From: Oscillospiraceae bacterium
Lineage (GTDB): Bacteria; Bacillota; Clostridia; Oscillospirales; Acutalibacteraceae
Length of the DNA: 5,899 nt
Direction: 5' to 3'
Assembly: GCA_019422905.1 (NCBI GenBank)
Contig: JAHZCM010000123.1
Coordinates: forward strand, 1 to 5,899
Shown here: piece after piece, positions 1 to 5,180 of the stretch
How the letters are laid out: each line of letters opens with the position of its first letter
Numbering within the stretch: position 1 is the first letter of the stretch
Notes under the pieces: model-generated
Told to the model about the DNA's origin: nothing
The model's database searches: none
The model's input: the letters and a program-made list of their open reading frames with translations, nothing else
Program-made: the position numbers and the translations under genes

Positions 1-271
1 GCGCAAGGGAGGCGGCATAGTGATTGAACTCTCGGAGGACGAGTTCCTGATTTGCGGGATGAATTTCCAAATGAAGCCGATGCCAAAGTATCATTTCTCC
101 GGCGCGGTGGAGATCGAATCCATTACGGAGGGCAGATACGAAAACCGCCTGTGGAAGCCCGGACACAGGCTAAACGGCGACGAGTTTCGCATCCAGGCAG
201 GCGGGCATCCCGCTCTTCTCCGCGTGCGCTTGAATCGCTATCCTTGCGAGTCAGGAGACGCCTGTGTTTAG
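1..271 (+). CDS. C-terminal end of a glycoside hydrolase with a DUF5597-like domain (partial)
   Basis: The reading frame is open from the left edge (codons in phase from position 2) to a TAG at 269-271, giving about 89 visible residues of a gene that starts outside the window. The pattern DEFLICG near the start, then ITEGRYEN, W-K-P-G and RLNGDE, then a closing RVRLNRYP, resembles from memory the C-terminal DUF5597 domain of GH35/GH42-like beta-galactosidases. In that domain a conserved EG-x-(F/Y)-E/D-N-G-x-W-x-P-G-R-x-LNGDE stretch precedes a final beta strand ending in V-R-L-Y-R-Y. The catalytic domain would lie upstream, so activity and substrate cannot be judged; a role in cleaving beta-galactosides from plant or host glycans is inference. 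About nine residues follow the usual end of the domain. The GTG at 20 is internal, not a start, because the frame continues upstream of it. No terminator directly follows; the first one is at 432-493. Confidence 0.7.
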   Translation, partial: RKGGGIVIELSEDEFLICGMNFQMKPMPKYHFSGAVEIESITEGRYENRLWKPGHRLNGDEFRIQAGGHPALLRVRLNRYPCESGDACV

Positions 272-285
272 ACGCATGATGTGTA

Positions 286-493
286 AAACGGGGAAGTGCC
301 GGCTGGGCGTTTATCCCGCGGGACAAGGAGCGTGTGAGCCGAGAGTTCACGGATGATTTTGAACCGTGCGGTACTTGCGGAAAAGCGGGTATCGCGTGGG
401 TGCCCCGCTCTGCCGGCGATATCCATGCGATAGCCCTGATGGGGAAGCATTCATAAGCGACTGCTTCCCGGTCAGGGCTTTTTGCCGTTTTTT
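286..493 (+). ncRNA. Candidate structured noncoding RNA with pseudoknot; possibly a raiA-motif RNA
   Basis: No plausible protein is encoded here, but the sequence folds convincingly by eye. Positions 384-389 pair with 404-409 (AGCGGG/CCCGCT, 6 bp). Ten bases of that 14-nt loop (390-399) pair with 423-432, nine Watson-Crick pairs and one G-U, which makes a long pseudoknot. GCCGGC at 298-303 can pair with GCCGGC at 412-417 and close the domain. A small hairpin CACGG/CCGTG (348-352/364-368) lies inside, with an alternative GTTCA/TGAAC pairing at 345-349/360-364. A further possible pairing is AAGTGCCG (294-301) with CGGTACTT (369-376). The intrinsic terminator begins exactly where the pseudoknot ends. 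The total of about 200 nt, the compact fold, the own terminator and the clostridial host fit the raiA motif, a conserved RNA of Firmicutes and Actinobacteria linked to sporulation. The name rests on memory, not on a covariance-model hit. The 5' end is uncertain and I could not define a convincing promoter; it may overlap the end of the hydrolase gene. Confidence 0.6.
432..493 (+). terminator. Strong intrinsic terminator
   Basis: An 18-position stem (432-449 with 462-479) has 16 Watson-Crick pairs, one G-U and one mismatch, around a 12-nt loop. It is followed by TTTTT at 479-483 and TTTTTT at 488-493. It directly abuts the pseudoknot of the candidate RNA and most likely ends that RNA; it could also end read-through from the glycoside hydrolase 160 bp upstream. 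Confidence 0.85.
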
Positions 494-869
494 ATTTAAA
501 TTTCCCGGAACCAGTTGGATAAGCTCCGGTGCTTGTCAAGGCGTTCTGTATATGGGCGCTGTCGGCACCGGGGAGAACTGTATAATCAGCGGCGCAGAAA
601 AGCAATTCGGAATTTCGAGAATGGTCAACGGCTTTTTACGGACTTCCTAATATTCTCTAAGGTGGGACAACCGGCTTCCATACCGCCGTGACTTATGCTT
701 TCCCAAAAGGCGGGTGGAAAAGCTGCGCGGGTGAGGGGACGGACAGCGGCGTGATTGTCGCCGTCCGGAGAGAAACGGAACGCTGCGGGAGGCCCGTTTT
801 TGTGTGAAGCCGTTCAAGGGTTTTGTAAGCTGAAATGCCAAAATCGATAAAAATATTTCCATTTCCCTA
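494..869. other. Non-coding interval, no gene recognised; several hairpins
   Basis: About 375 bp without a convincing protein on either strand; the open frames here are short, Arg/Ser-rich and match no family I know. Visible structure includes CTCCGGTGC/GCACCGGGG (524-532/565-573) and a TATAAT at 581-586 without a good -35 box. There is also an imperfect stem of about 14 bp built from 672-680 and 683-687 against 709-713 and 715-725. GGACGG/CCGTCC (737-742/761-766) is another hairpin. A short CGGG/CCCG triloop hairpin (786-796) is followed by TTTTT (797-801), which resembles a weak terminator. AACGGCTT (627-634) is perfectly complementary to AAGCCGTT (807-814). It could hold a second small RNA or decayed sequence; the individual matches are short enough to arise by chance in GC-rich DNA. 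Confidence 0.35.
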
Positions 870-883
870 TTTTCCCGGGAAAA
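870..883. promoter_or_regulatory. 14-bp perfect palindrome TTTTCCCGGGAAAA, candidate operator
   Basis: The palindrome occupies the -35 region and upper spacer of the flavodiiron promoter, seven bases before its extended -10. A bound protein there would compete with, or assist, RNA polymerase. The responsible regulator is unknown; an oxidative or nitrosative stress regulator would fit the gene, but that is inference. Confidence 0.45.
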
Positions 884-898
884 GGACTGTGCTATAAT
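870..898 (+). promoter_or_regulatory. Promoter of the flavodiiron gene (extended -10)
   Basis: A perfect extended -10, TGCTATAAT, spans 890-898 (TATAAT at 893-898), about 54 bp before the GTG start. At 16-18 bp spacing only a poor -35 is present (TTTTCC around 870-875), which is compatible with reliance on the TG extension or on an activator. The predicted transcript start is near 905. Confidence 0.7.
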
Positions 899-951
899 AA
901 TTCTGCAAACGGCATGTTTTGCGGATACACATTTTGAAGGGATGATGTTTT

Positions 952-2103
952 GTGAAAGTTACAGAAGATATTCGTTATATCGGCGTAAACGATTATGATA
1001 TTGACCTGTTCGAGGGACAATATGCCGTGAAGAACGGCATGGCGTATAATTCCTACGTTGTGCTGGATGAAAAGATTGCCGTTTTGGATACGGTTGATGC
1101 GCGTTTCGGCGAAGCGTGGCTTGCAAATCTGAAGGATACGCTCGGCAGCCGTCTGCCGGATTACCTGATCGTGCAGCATATGGAACCGGATCACTCGGCC
1201 AATATCGCGAAATTTATGGAGGCCTATCCGGCGGCGCAGGTTGTTGCTTCCGCGAAAGCGTTTGTCATGATGAAGCAGTTTTTCGGTACGGATTACGCGG
1301 AGCGGCATGTCGTGGTCGGAGAGGGCGCAACGCTTTCCCTCGGCGCACACACGCTCACATTTGTCACAGCGCCGATGGTGCACTGGCCGGAAGTCATTGT
1401 TACATACGACGACAAGGACAAGGTTCTGTTTTCTGCGGACGGCTTCGGCAAATTCGGCGCGCTGGATGCGGATGAAGACTGGGCGGATGAGGCGCGCCGC
1501 TACTATATCGGCATCGTCGGCAAATACGGTGCGCAGGTGCAGGCGCTGCTGAAAAAGGCGGCGAAGCTCGATATTCAGATGATCTGCCCGCTGCATGGCC
1601 CGGTCCTGTCTGAGAATCTGGGATATTATTTGGAGAAGTACAATACATGGTCGTCTTACGCGGTGGAGGACGAGGGCATTCTAATCGCCTATACCTCCAT
1701 ATATGGCCATACAAAGGCGGCCGTCGAGCTGCTCGCGGAAAAGCTCAGAGAAAAGGGCTGCCCCAAAGTTGTCGTGGCCGACCTTGCGCGCTGCGATATG
1801 GCGCAGGCCGTGGCGGATGCATTCCGCTATGGTAAGCTGGTCCTTGCGACCACCACGTATAACGCCGGAATTTTCCCGTTCATGCAGACTTTCATCGACC
1901 ATCTCACCGAGCGCAACTACCAGAACCGCACGGTCGGCATGATTGAGAACGGCTCTTGGGCGGCAATGGCTGCAAAAACGATGAAGAAAATGCTGGAAAG
2001 CAGCAAGAACCTGACATTTACGGATACGACCGTAACGCTGAAGTCCGCGCTGAGCGACGAAAGCCGCGCACAGATTGAGGCGCTGGCGGCGGAGCTGTGC
2101 TGA
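952..2103 (+). CDS. fprA: A-type flavodiiron protein, FprA-like O2/NO reductase
   Basis: This 383-residue protein is a class A flavodiiron protein, a cytoplasmic enzyme that reduces O2 to water and/or NO to N2O with electrons usually delivered by rubredoxin. Residues 1 to about 240 form the metallo-beta-lactamase-like domain. All expected di-iron ligands are visible: H76, E78, D80 and H81 in an HMEPDH motif, then H144 (MVHWPE), D163 (FSADGFG) and H215 (PLHGP). Residues about 243-383 form the flavodoxin domain: the FMN phosphate loop is YTSIYGHT (247-254), followed by TTTYNAG and the ENGSW segment typical of the family. No rubredoxin or flavin reductase module is fused, so a separate donor is required. 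The start is GTG at 952, preceded by GAAGGG at 936-941; nearby ATGs at 942 and 945 are out of frame. It appears monocistronic, with its own promoter and a hairpin downstream. Choice between O2 and NO as natural substrate cannot be read from sequence. Confidence 0.93.
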   Translation: MKVTEDIRYIGVNDYDIDLFEGQYAVKNGMAYNSYVVLDEKIAVLDTVDARFGEAWLANLKDTLGSRLPDYLIVQHMEPDHSANIAKFMEAYPAAQVVASAKAFVMMKQFFGTDYAERHVVVGEGATLSLGAHTLTFVTAPMVHWPEVIVTYDDKDKVLFSADGFGKFGALDADEDWADEARRYYIGIVGKYGAQVQALLKKAAKLDIQMICPLHGPVLSENLGYYLEKYNTWSSYAVEDEGILIAYTSIYGHTKAAVELLAEKLREKGCPKVVVADLARCDMAQAVADAFRYGKLVLATTTYNAGIFPFMQTFIDHLTERNYQNRTVGMIENGSWAAMAAKTMKKMLESSKNLTFTDTTVTLKSALSDESRAQIEALAAELC

Positions 2104-2220
2104 AGGCTTCGAGAAGTGAATGCCCGAATGTATGCGGAGACGCCGGTTATTCATTGTGGCGAAGCTCCTCGCTTTTGCATACGAAGCAGGCAGGAATGGA
2201 ATACAAACGGCGAGAAGCAG

Positions 2221-2256
2221 GACACCAACCGGGAAAACAAGCCCGGCTGGTGTCTT
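2221..2256 (+). terminator. Terminator-like hairpin after the flavodiiron gene
   Basis: GACACCAACCGGG (2221-2233) pairs with CCCGGCTGGTGTC (2242-2254), 12 of 13 positions, around an 8-nt loop. The tail is only moderately T-rich (TTATACTATAT). It lies 118 bp past the stop codon and is the best candidate for ending the fprA transcript. Confidence 0.55.
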
Positions 2257-2387
2257 ATACTATATCTCGATTTGCCTGGCAAAGAATGAATCCTGCTCTT
2301 ATTCGCATTCTTTTCATTTTGCCGGATTGCCGTACCGTCAAGGTCCTGTGCGGGCGCAAAAAGCCTGTGGAGCCGCCCTTCGGTAAA

Positions 2388-2401
2388 ATTGTGGTCACAA
2401 T
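2388..2401. promoter_or_regulatory. Inverted repeat ATTGTG-GT-CACAAT, candidate operator
   Basis: Perfect 6-bp arms surround a 2-bp spacer, ending 23 bp before the -35 box of the esterase/rarA promoter. The central GT...AC arrangement is compatible with a GntR-type site, and the TTGTG/CACAA arms loosely recall CRP/FNR or Rex half-sites. No specific regulator can be assigned. Confidence 0.35.
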
Positions 2402-2424
2402 AGCCGCCGCACGGCCTTTTTTGC

Positions 2425-2453
2425 TTGCTTTTCGCGCGGCGGCATGCTATACT
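2425..2453 (+). promoter_or_regulatory. Promoter of the esterase-rarA operon
   Basis: TTGCTT (2425-2430), a 17-bp spacer and TATACT (2448-2453) with the extended TG at 2445-2446 make a good sigma-A promoter. The first base of the transcript would fall near 2460, about 34 nt before the esterase start. Its position also argues against any upstream start for the esterase. Confidence 0.75.
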
Positions 2454-2493
2454 GGAATTAAACAATAGTTCGATAAAAGGGGGGCGGCACGAA

Positions 2494-3189
2494 ATGTCCG
2501 GAAGAATGGAACGCTTGGTTTTGCAGGGGCGGCAATGCGTCTGCTTTGTGCCCGAGGACAGTATACAGCGTATTTTCTTTCTGTGCGGCTGGAAAATGGA
2601 ACCGATGCTTCCGGCACTGGCCGAAGAGGTGCCGGAGACGCTGCTCTTTTTTGCGGAGGCCGACGGCGGTGTGGATTTTACGCCGTGGCCGGCGGAGCCG
2701 GTTTGGGACGGGGAGATATTCTCCGGTGGCGGCACGGAATACCTGCGCTTTTTGACGGAAGCAGCCGCCCCGTATTTACATGCCCGATACGATGTGGAGG
2801 AAAATCCGGCGCGACGCGCGATTTTCGGCTATTCTCTGGGCGGCCTTTTCGCCTTGTGGGCGCTGTGCGGGACGGATTTTTTCGGTCAGGGCGGGTCGCT
2901 TTCCGGATCGCTGTGGTATCCCGGCTTTGTCGAATACCTCCGCGAGCAGCCGCCGCAAAAGGCGCGGTGGATTTATTTGTCGCTTGGCGACCGGGAGCCG
3001 TTTGGTGGACCGCCGCCGATGCGGACAGTCGGGCAACGAACGGAGGAAGCCGCCGCGCTCCTGCGTGGGGCAGGGTATGATGTCACACTGGAATGGAACC
3101 GGGGCGGACACGCCAAGGGCGTGGAGAACAGGTGGAAAAAGGCGTTGCGCTGGGCGGCATACGGACGGAACACGGAGGAAAGAAAATGA
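2494..3189 (+). CDS. Alpha/beta-hydrolase, esterase-D/IroE-like (COG2819-type)
   Basis: A 231-residue cytoplasmic alpha/beta hydrolase with no signal peptide. The nucleophile elbow is GYSLGG with Ser114. The likely acid is D166, in a SLGDRE segment that recalls the SLGDKE stretch of the putative-esterase family (PF00756). The base is H206, in EWNRGGH, matching the family's LEWNPGNH. These resemble siderophore-esterase-like and predicted hydrolases rather than lipases. Substrate is unknown; carboxylic ester hydrolysis is the only safe statement. The start is ATG 2494 because AAAGGGGGG lies about 10 nt upstream and the promoter overlaps any earlier start; the frame stays open to a TTG at 2425, but that falls in the -35 box. 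The TGA at 3187-3189 overlaps the ATG of rarA (ATGA), so the two are translationally coupled and probably co-transcribed. The protein is rich in Ala, Arg and Gly like its neighbours, with no sign of foreign origin. Confidence 0.85.
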   Translation: MSGRMERLVLQGRQCVCFVPEDSIQRIFFLCGWKMEPMLPALAEEVPETLLFFAEADGGVDFTPWPAEPVWDGEIFSGGGTEYLRFLTEAAAPYLHARYDVEENPARRAIFGYSLGGLFALWALCGTDFFGQGGSLSGSLWYPGFVEYLREQPPQKARWIYLSLGDREPFGGPPPMRTVGQRTEEAAALLRGAGYDVTLEWNRGGHAKGVENRWKKALRWAAYGRNTEERK

Positions 3190-4535
3190 GACAGCAGACC
3201 TTATTTGAGCAAACGCCGCAGGATATGCCGCTCGCCACGCGGATGCGGCCGCAGACGCTGGATGAGTTTGCGGGGCAGCGCCATCTTCTGGGCGAAGGAA
3301 AGGTGCTGCGACAGCTAATCGAGCAGGATCGGGTGTCCTCCATGATTTTCTGGGGCCCGCCGGGCGTGGGGAAGACGACGCTGGCGCGGATTATTGCCGG
3401 GCGCACAAGGGCGCATTTCATCAATTTCAGTGCGGTGACGAGCGGTATCAAGGAGATCCGCGAGGTGATGAGCGAGGCAGAGCGCGGCGCGATTCTGGGC
3501 GAGCGCACGCTGCTTTTTGTGGATGAGATCCACCGCTTCAACAAGGCGCAGCAGGATGCGTTCCTGCCGTTCGTGGAAAAAGGAAGCATCGTGCTGATCG
3601 GCGCGACAACGGAGAATCCCTCGTTTGAGGTCAACGCCGCCCTGCTCTCACGCTGCAAGGTCTTTGTCCTGCAGGCGCTTTCCGAGACGGATCTGACGGA
3701 GCTTCTGCACCGGGCGCTGAAAGACCCGCGCGGCTTTGGCAGCCAGACCGTGCATATCACGGATGAAATGCTGGGGATGATCGCGGCCTTTGCAAACGGC
3801 GACGCGCGAACTGCGCTGGGCACGCTGGAAATGGTCGTGCTGAACGGACGCCGGGAGGGCGATGCGACGACGGTCACGAAAGAGACGCTGGAGCAGTGCA
3901 TCAGTAAAAAATCCCTGCTTTATGATAAAAAGGGCGAGGAACACTACAACATCATTTCGGCGCTGCATAAATCCATGCGCAACAGCGATTCGGACGCCGC
4001 GGTTTATTGGCTGGCGCGCATGCTGGAGGCGGGCGAGGATCCGCTATATGTGGCGCGCCGCCTGATCCGCTTTGCGAGCGAGGATATCGGCATGGCGGAC
4101 AGCCGCGCATTGGAAATCGCCGTGGCGGCCTATCAGGCGAGCCACTTCATCGGGATGCCGGAATGCTCGGTCCATCTCACGCACGCGGTTGTGTATCTCT
4201 CCCTTGCGCCGAAATCGAATGCGTTGTACAAGGCCTACGAAAGCGCGAAAAAGGACGCGCAGAAAATGCTTGCGGAGCCGGTGCCGCTTGTGATCCGCAA
4301 CGCGCCGACTAAGCTGATGCAGGAGCTGCACTACGGCGAGGGCTACGAATACGCGCACGATACGGAGGACAAGCTGACAACGATGCAGTGCCTGCCCGAT
4401 TCCCTCAAGAACAGAAAATATTACCGGCCGACCGGTGAGGGCAGTGAGGCTCGCGCCCGCGAGCGCATGCGGCAAATCGAAGCGTGGAAGGAACAGCACA
4501 GAGCGCTGGAAAAGAAGAAAGGGGGAAAGGAATGA
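3186..4535 (+). CDS. rarA: Replication-associated recombination protein A (RarA/MgsA), AAA+ ATPase
   Basis: The 449-residue product matches the usual length of RarA, a clamp-loader-clade AAA+ ATPase, homologous to eukaryotic WRNIP1/Mgs1, that works as a tetramer at stalled replication forks with SSB. The N-terminal MRPQTLDEFAGQ block is characteristic. Walker A is GPPGVGKTT (57-65, K63). Walker B is D113-E114 in FVDEIHRFNK. Sensor 1 is the GATTENPSF segment (139-147). The candidate arginine finger is R156 in LLSRC, and sensor 2 is R208 in GDARTAL. The C-terminal half carries the family-specific helical tetramerisation region, with KKSLLYDKKGEEHYN, ASEDIGMAD and PTKLMQELHYGEGYEYAHD. The start is ATG 3186, with GGAGG at 3174-3178; the frame extends upstream to 3093 but inside the esterase and without family similarity. 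It overlaps the esterase stop by four bases and the next ATG by four bases. The gene appears intact. Confidence 0.96.
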   Translation: MRQQTLFEQTPQDMPLATRMRPQTLDEFAGQRHLLGEGKVLRQLIEQDRVSSMIFWGPPGVGKTTLARIIAGRTRAHFINFSAVTSGIKEIREVMSEAERGAILGERTLLFVDEIHRFNKAQQDAFLPFVEKGSIVLIGATTENPSFEVNAALLSRCKVFVLQALSETDLTELLHRALKDPRGFGSQTVHITDEMLGMIAAFANGDARTALGTLEMVVLNGRREGDATTVTKETLEQCISKKSLLYDKKGEEHYNIISALHKSMRNSDSDAAVYWLARMLEAGEDPLYVARRLIRFASEDIGMADSRALEIAVAAYQASHFIGMPECSVHLTHAVVYLSLAPKSNALYKAYESAKKDAQKMLAEPVPLVIRNAPTKLMQELHYGEGYEYAHDTEDKLTTMQCLPDSLKNRKYYRPTGEGSEARARERMRQIEAWKEQHRALEKKKGGKE

Positions 4536-4768
4536 AACCGGTTTTTGGCGAGGCGGGGGACGTCGATTCGTGGATGTGGCTTGTGCGGGCGGTGGCATGG
4601 AATTTTCCGGGGCTGGAAACGGAAGAGAGACTGCGCGAACATGAAGCGACAGTCCTGCGGTTTATGCAGAAGCGGCAGGCGCTGTGCGTTCCGGCACGAT
4701 CTGGAGGATTACTTGGCCGGCACGGATGCGGAGAACCGCACGCTGGAGCAAATTGTGGCGCAATATGA
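4532..4768 (+). pseudogene. Truncated GNAT acetyltransferase, N-terminal 53 residues then an out-of-frame tail
   Basis: The ATG at 4532 overlaps the rarA stop (ATGA) and follows GGGGGAAAGG, so translation initiation looks intact. Residues 1-53 resemble the start of a GNAT N-acetyltransferase: a short first strand, then DVDSWMWLVRAVAWNFPGLE, then a helix with EEHxATVLRFMxxxQALCV, where related proteins continue into the second strand and the acetyl-CoA site. Here homology stops at V53 (codon 4688-4690). The last 25 residues are the amidase fragment read in the wrong frame, up to TGA 4766-4768. The acetyl-CoA binding Q/R-x-x-G-x-G/A region is absent, so no acetyltransferase activity is possible. 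Length is 78 residues against about 140-160 for an intact GNAT. The family call is from pattern recognition and fairly firm; the original substrate is unknown. Confidence 0.72.
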
Positions 4769-5111
4769 GGCGAACCCGACGCAAGTGCCGTACGGGATCG
4801 ACCTGCTGTGCGCGGCGCTTGAGAGCGGCACCGCGGATCCGGCCTATGCATGTGCCCTTACGGAGCGCGAAACGGCGCGCGCTGCACTCACGGAATCCCT
4901 GCGCGACTTTGACGCCTGTCTGATGATGGGGCCGACGAACATCATGCATTTCTGCGGTCTTCCGTCGGTCGCATTGCAGATCGGCATGGATGAGGACGGC
5001 GCGCCGCGCGGGATGATTCTGTACGGCGCAGACGAAAAGCGGCTGTTTTCCGCAGCGCTGTGCATCGAGCGGCTCGCGCAGCCTGTGGGATGGCCGAAAA
5101 GCGTGGAATAA
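4689..5111 (+). pseudogene. C-terminal fragment of an amidase-signature family enzyme
   Basis: In the +1 frame relative to the GNAT fragment, 140 residues from F (4689) to TAA 5109-5111 read as the end of an amidase-signature (GatA-like) hydrolase. Recognisable parts are FRHDLEDYLAG, then LEQIVAQYEANPTQVPYG (family pattern: L-x-x-L-I-x-F-N-x-x-x-P-x-x-x-x-P-Y-G), a helical stretch with DPAYACALTE, and the closing core FDACLMMGPTNI...CGLPSVALQIGMDEDGAPRG. That core corresponds to the usual FD-x-L-L-x-P-T followed by the AGxP-x-x-x-x-P and G-x-PxG motifs. Intact family members have about 450-540 residues, so roughly the first two thirds are missing, including the Lys-Ser-cisSer catalytic triad and the Gly/Ser-rich signature. 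There is no start codon or ribosome binding site at the beginning of the homologous part, and the frame does not match the GNAT start. It is a non-functional remnant. Confidence 0.75.
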
Positions 5112-5119
5112 AAGCAGAA

Positions 5120-5158
5120 GAACCGATACCCAAGGGGAGAGCTTCCCGGTATCGGTTC
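5120..5158. terminator. Hairpin between convergent genes, probably a bidirectional terminator
   Basis: GAACCGATACC (5120-5130) pairs perfectly with GGTATCGGTTC (5148-5158). Four more pairs (5134-5137 with 5144-5147) follow a 3-nt bulge, closing a 6-nt loop. On the minus strand the hairpin is followed by TTCTGCTTTTATTCC, so it serves coaX well. On the plus strand the T content after it is weaker (TTTACCTGTATTGTATT), but it lies just nine bases past the stop of the amidase remnant. Confidence 0.75.
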
Positions 5159-5180
5159 GGTTTACCTGTATTGTATTGCC

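Larger units (their letters stand above)
2104..2424. other. Intergenic interval with hairpins and inverted repeats, no gene
   Basis: No credible protein is encoded between the flavodiiron gene and the esterase promoter. Besides the terminator-like hairpin at 2221-2256 there are several inverted repeats. GTATGC/GCATAC lies at 2130-2135/2175-2180. TTTGCC-T-GGCAAA (2271-2283) is a perfect odd palindrome. AAAGAATG/CATTCTTT (2281-2288/2306-2313) forms a stem that overlaps it. GGGCG/CGCCC lies at 2352-2356/2374-2378. ATTGTG-GT-CACAAT (2388-2401) lies just upstream of the esterase promoter. A T6 run at 2417-2422 follows a 4-bp stem and is probably too weak to terminate. Confidence 0.5.

Noticed and set aside
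366..650. 94-codon open frame on the plus strand
   Set aside because: It runs through the candidate RNA and straight across its intrinsic terminator, has no ribosome binding site, and its product resembles nothing known.
660..800. Cobalamin, Moco or other riboswitch upstream of fprA
   Set aside because: I compared both strands with the conserved cores I know and found no match; in addition the fprA promoter lies downstream of this region, so it would not be in the fprA leader.
892..1596. Long open frame on the minus strand (234 codons)
   Set aside because: It lies wholly antisense to the well-supported flavodiiron gene, has an Arg/His/Ile-rich composition without known motifs, and has no ribosome binding site; it is a by-product of codon bias.
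2425..2493. Upstream start (TTG) for the esterase
   Set aside because: The codons coincide with the -35 to -10 promoter region, and the first good ribosome binding site serves ATG 2494.
3093..3185. Upstream start for rarA inside the esterase gene
   Set aside because: The 31 extra residues do not fit the RarA N-terminus, whereas ATG 3186 has GGAGG at ideal distance and an ATGA overlap.
3083..3901. 272-codon open frame on the minus strand
   Set aside because: It is antisense to rarA, is very rich in Ser, Arg and Pro, and has no family pattern.
4686..4692. Programmed ribosomal frameshift joining the two halves of the last operon gene
   Set aside because: The two halves belong to unrelated families, each truncated at the junction, and there is no slippery heptamer; a deletion explains both truncations.
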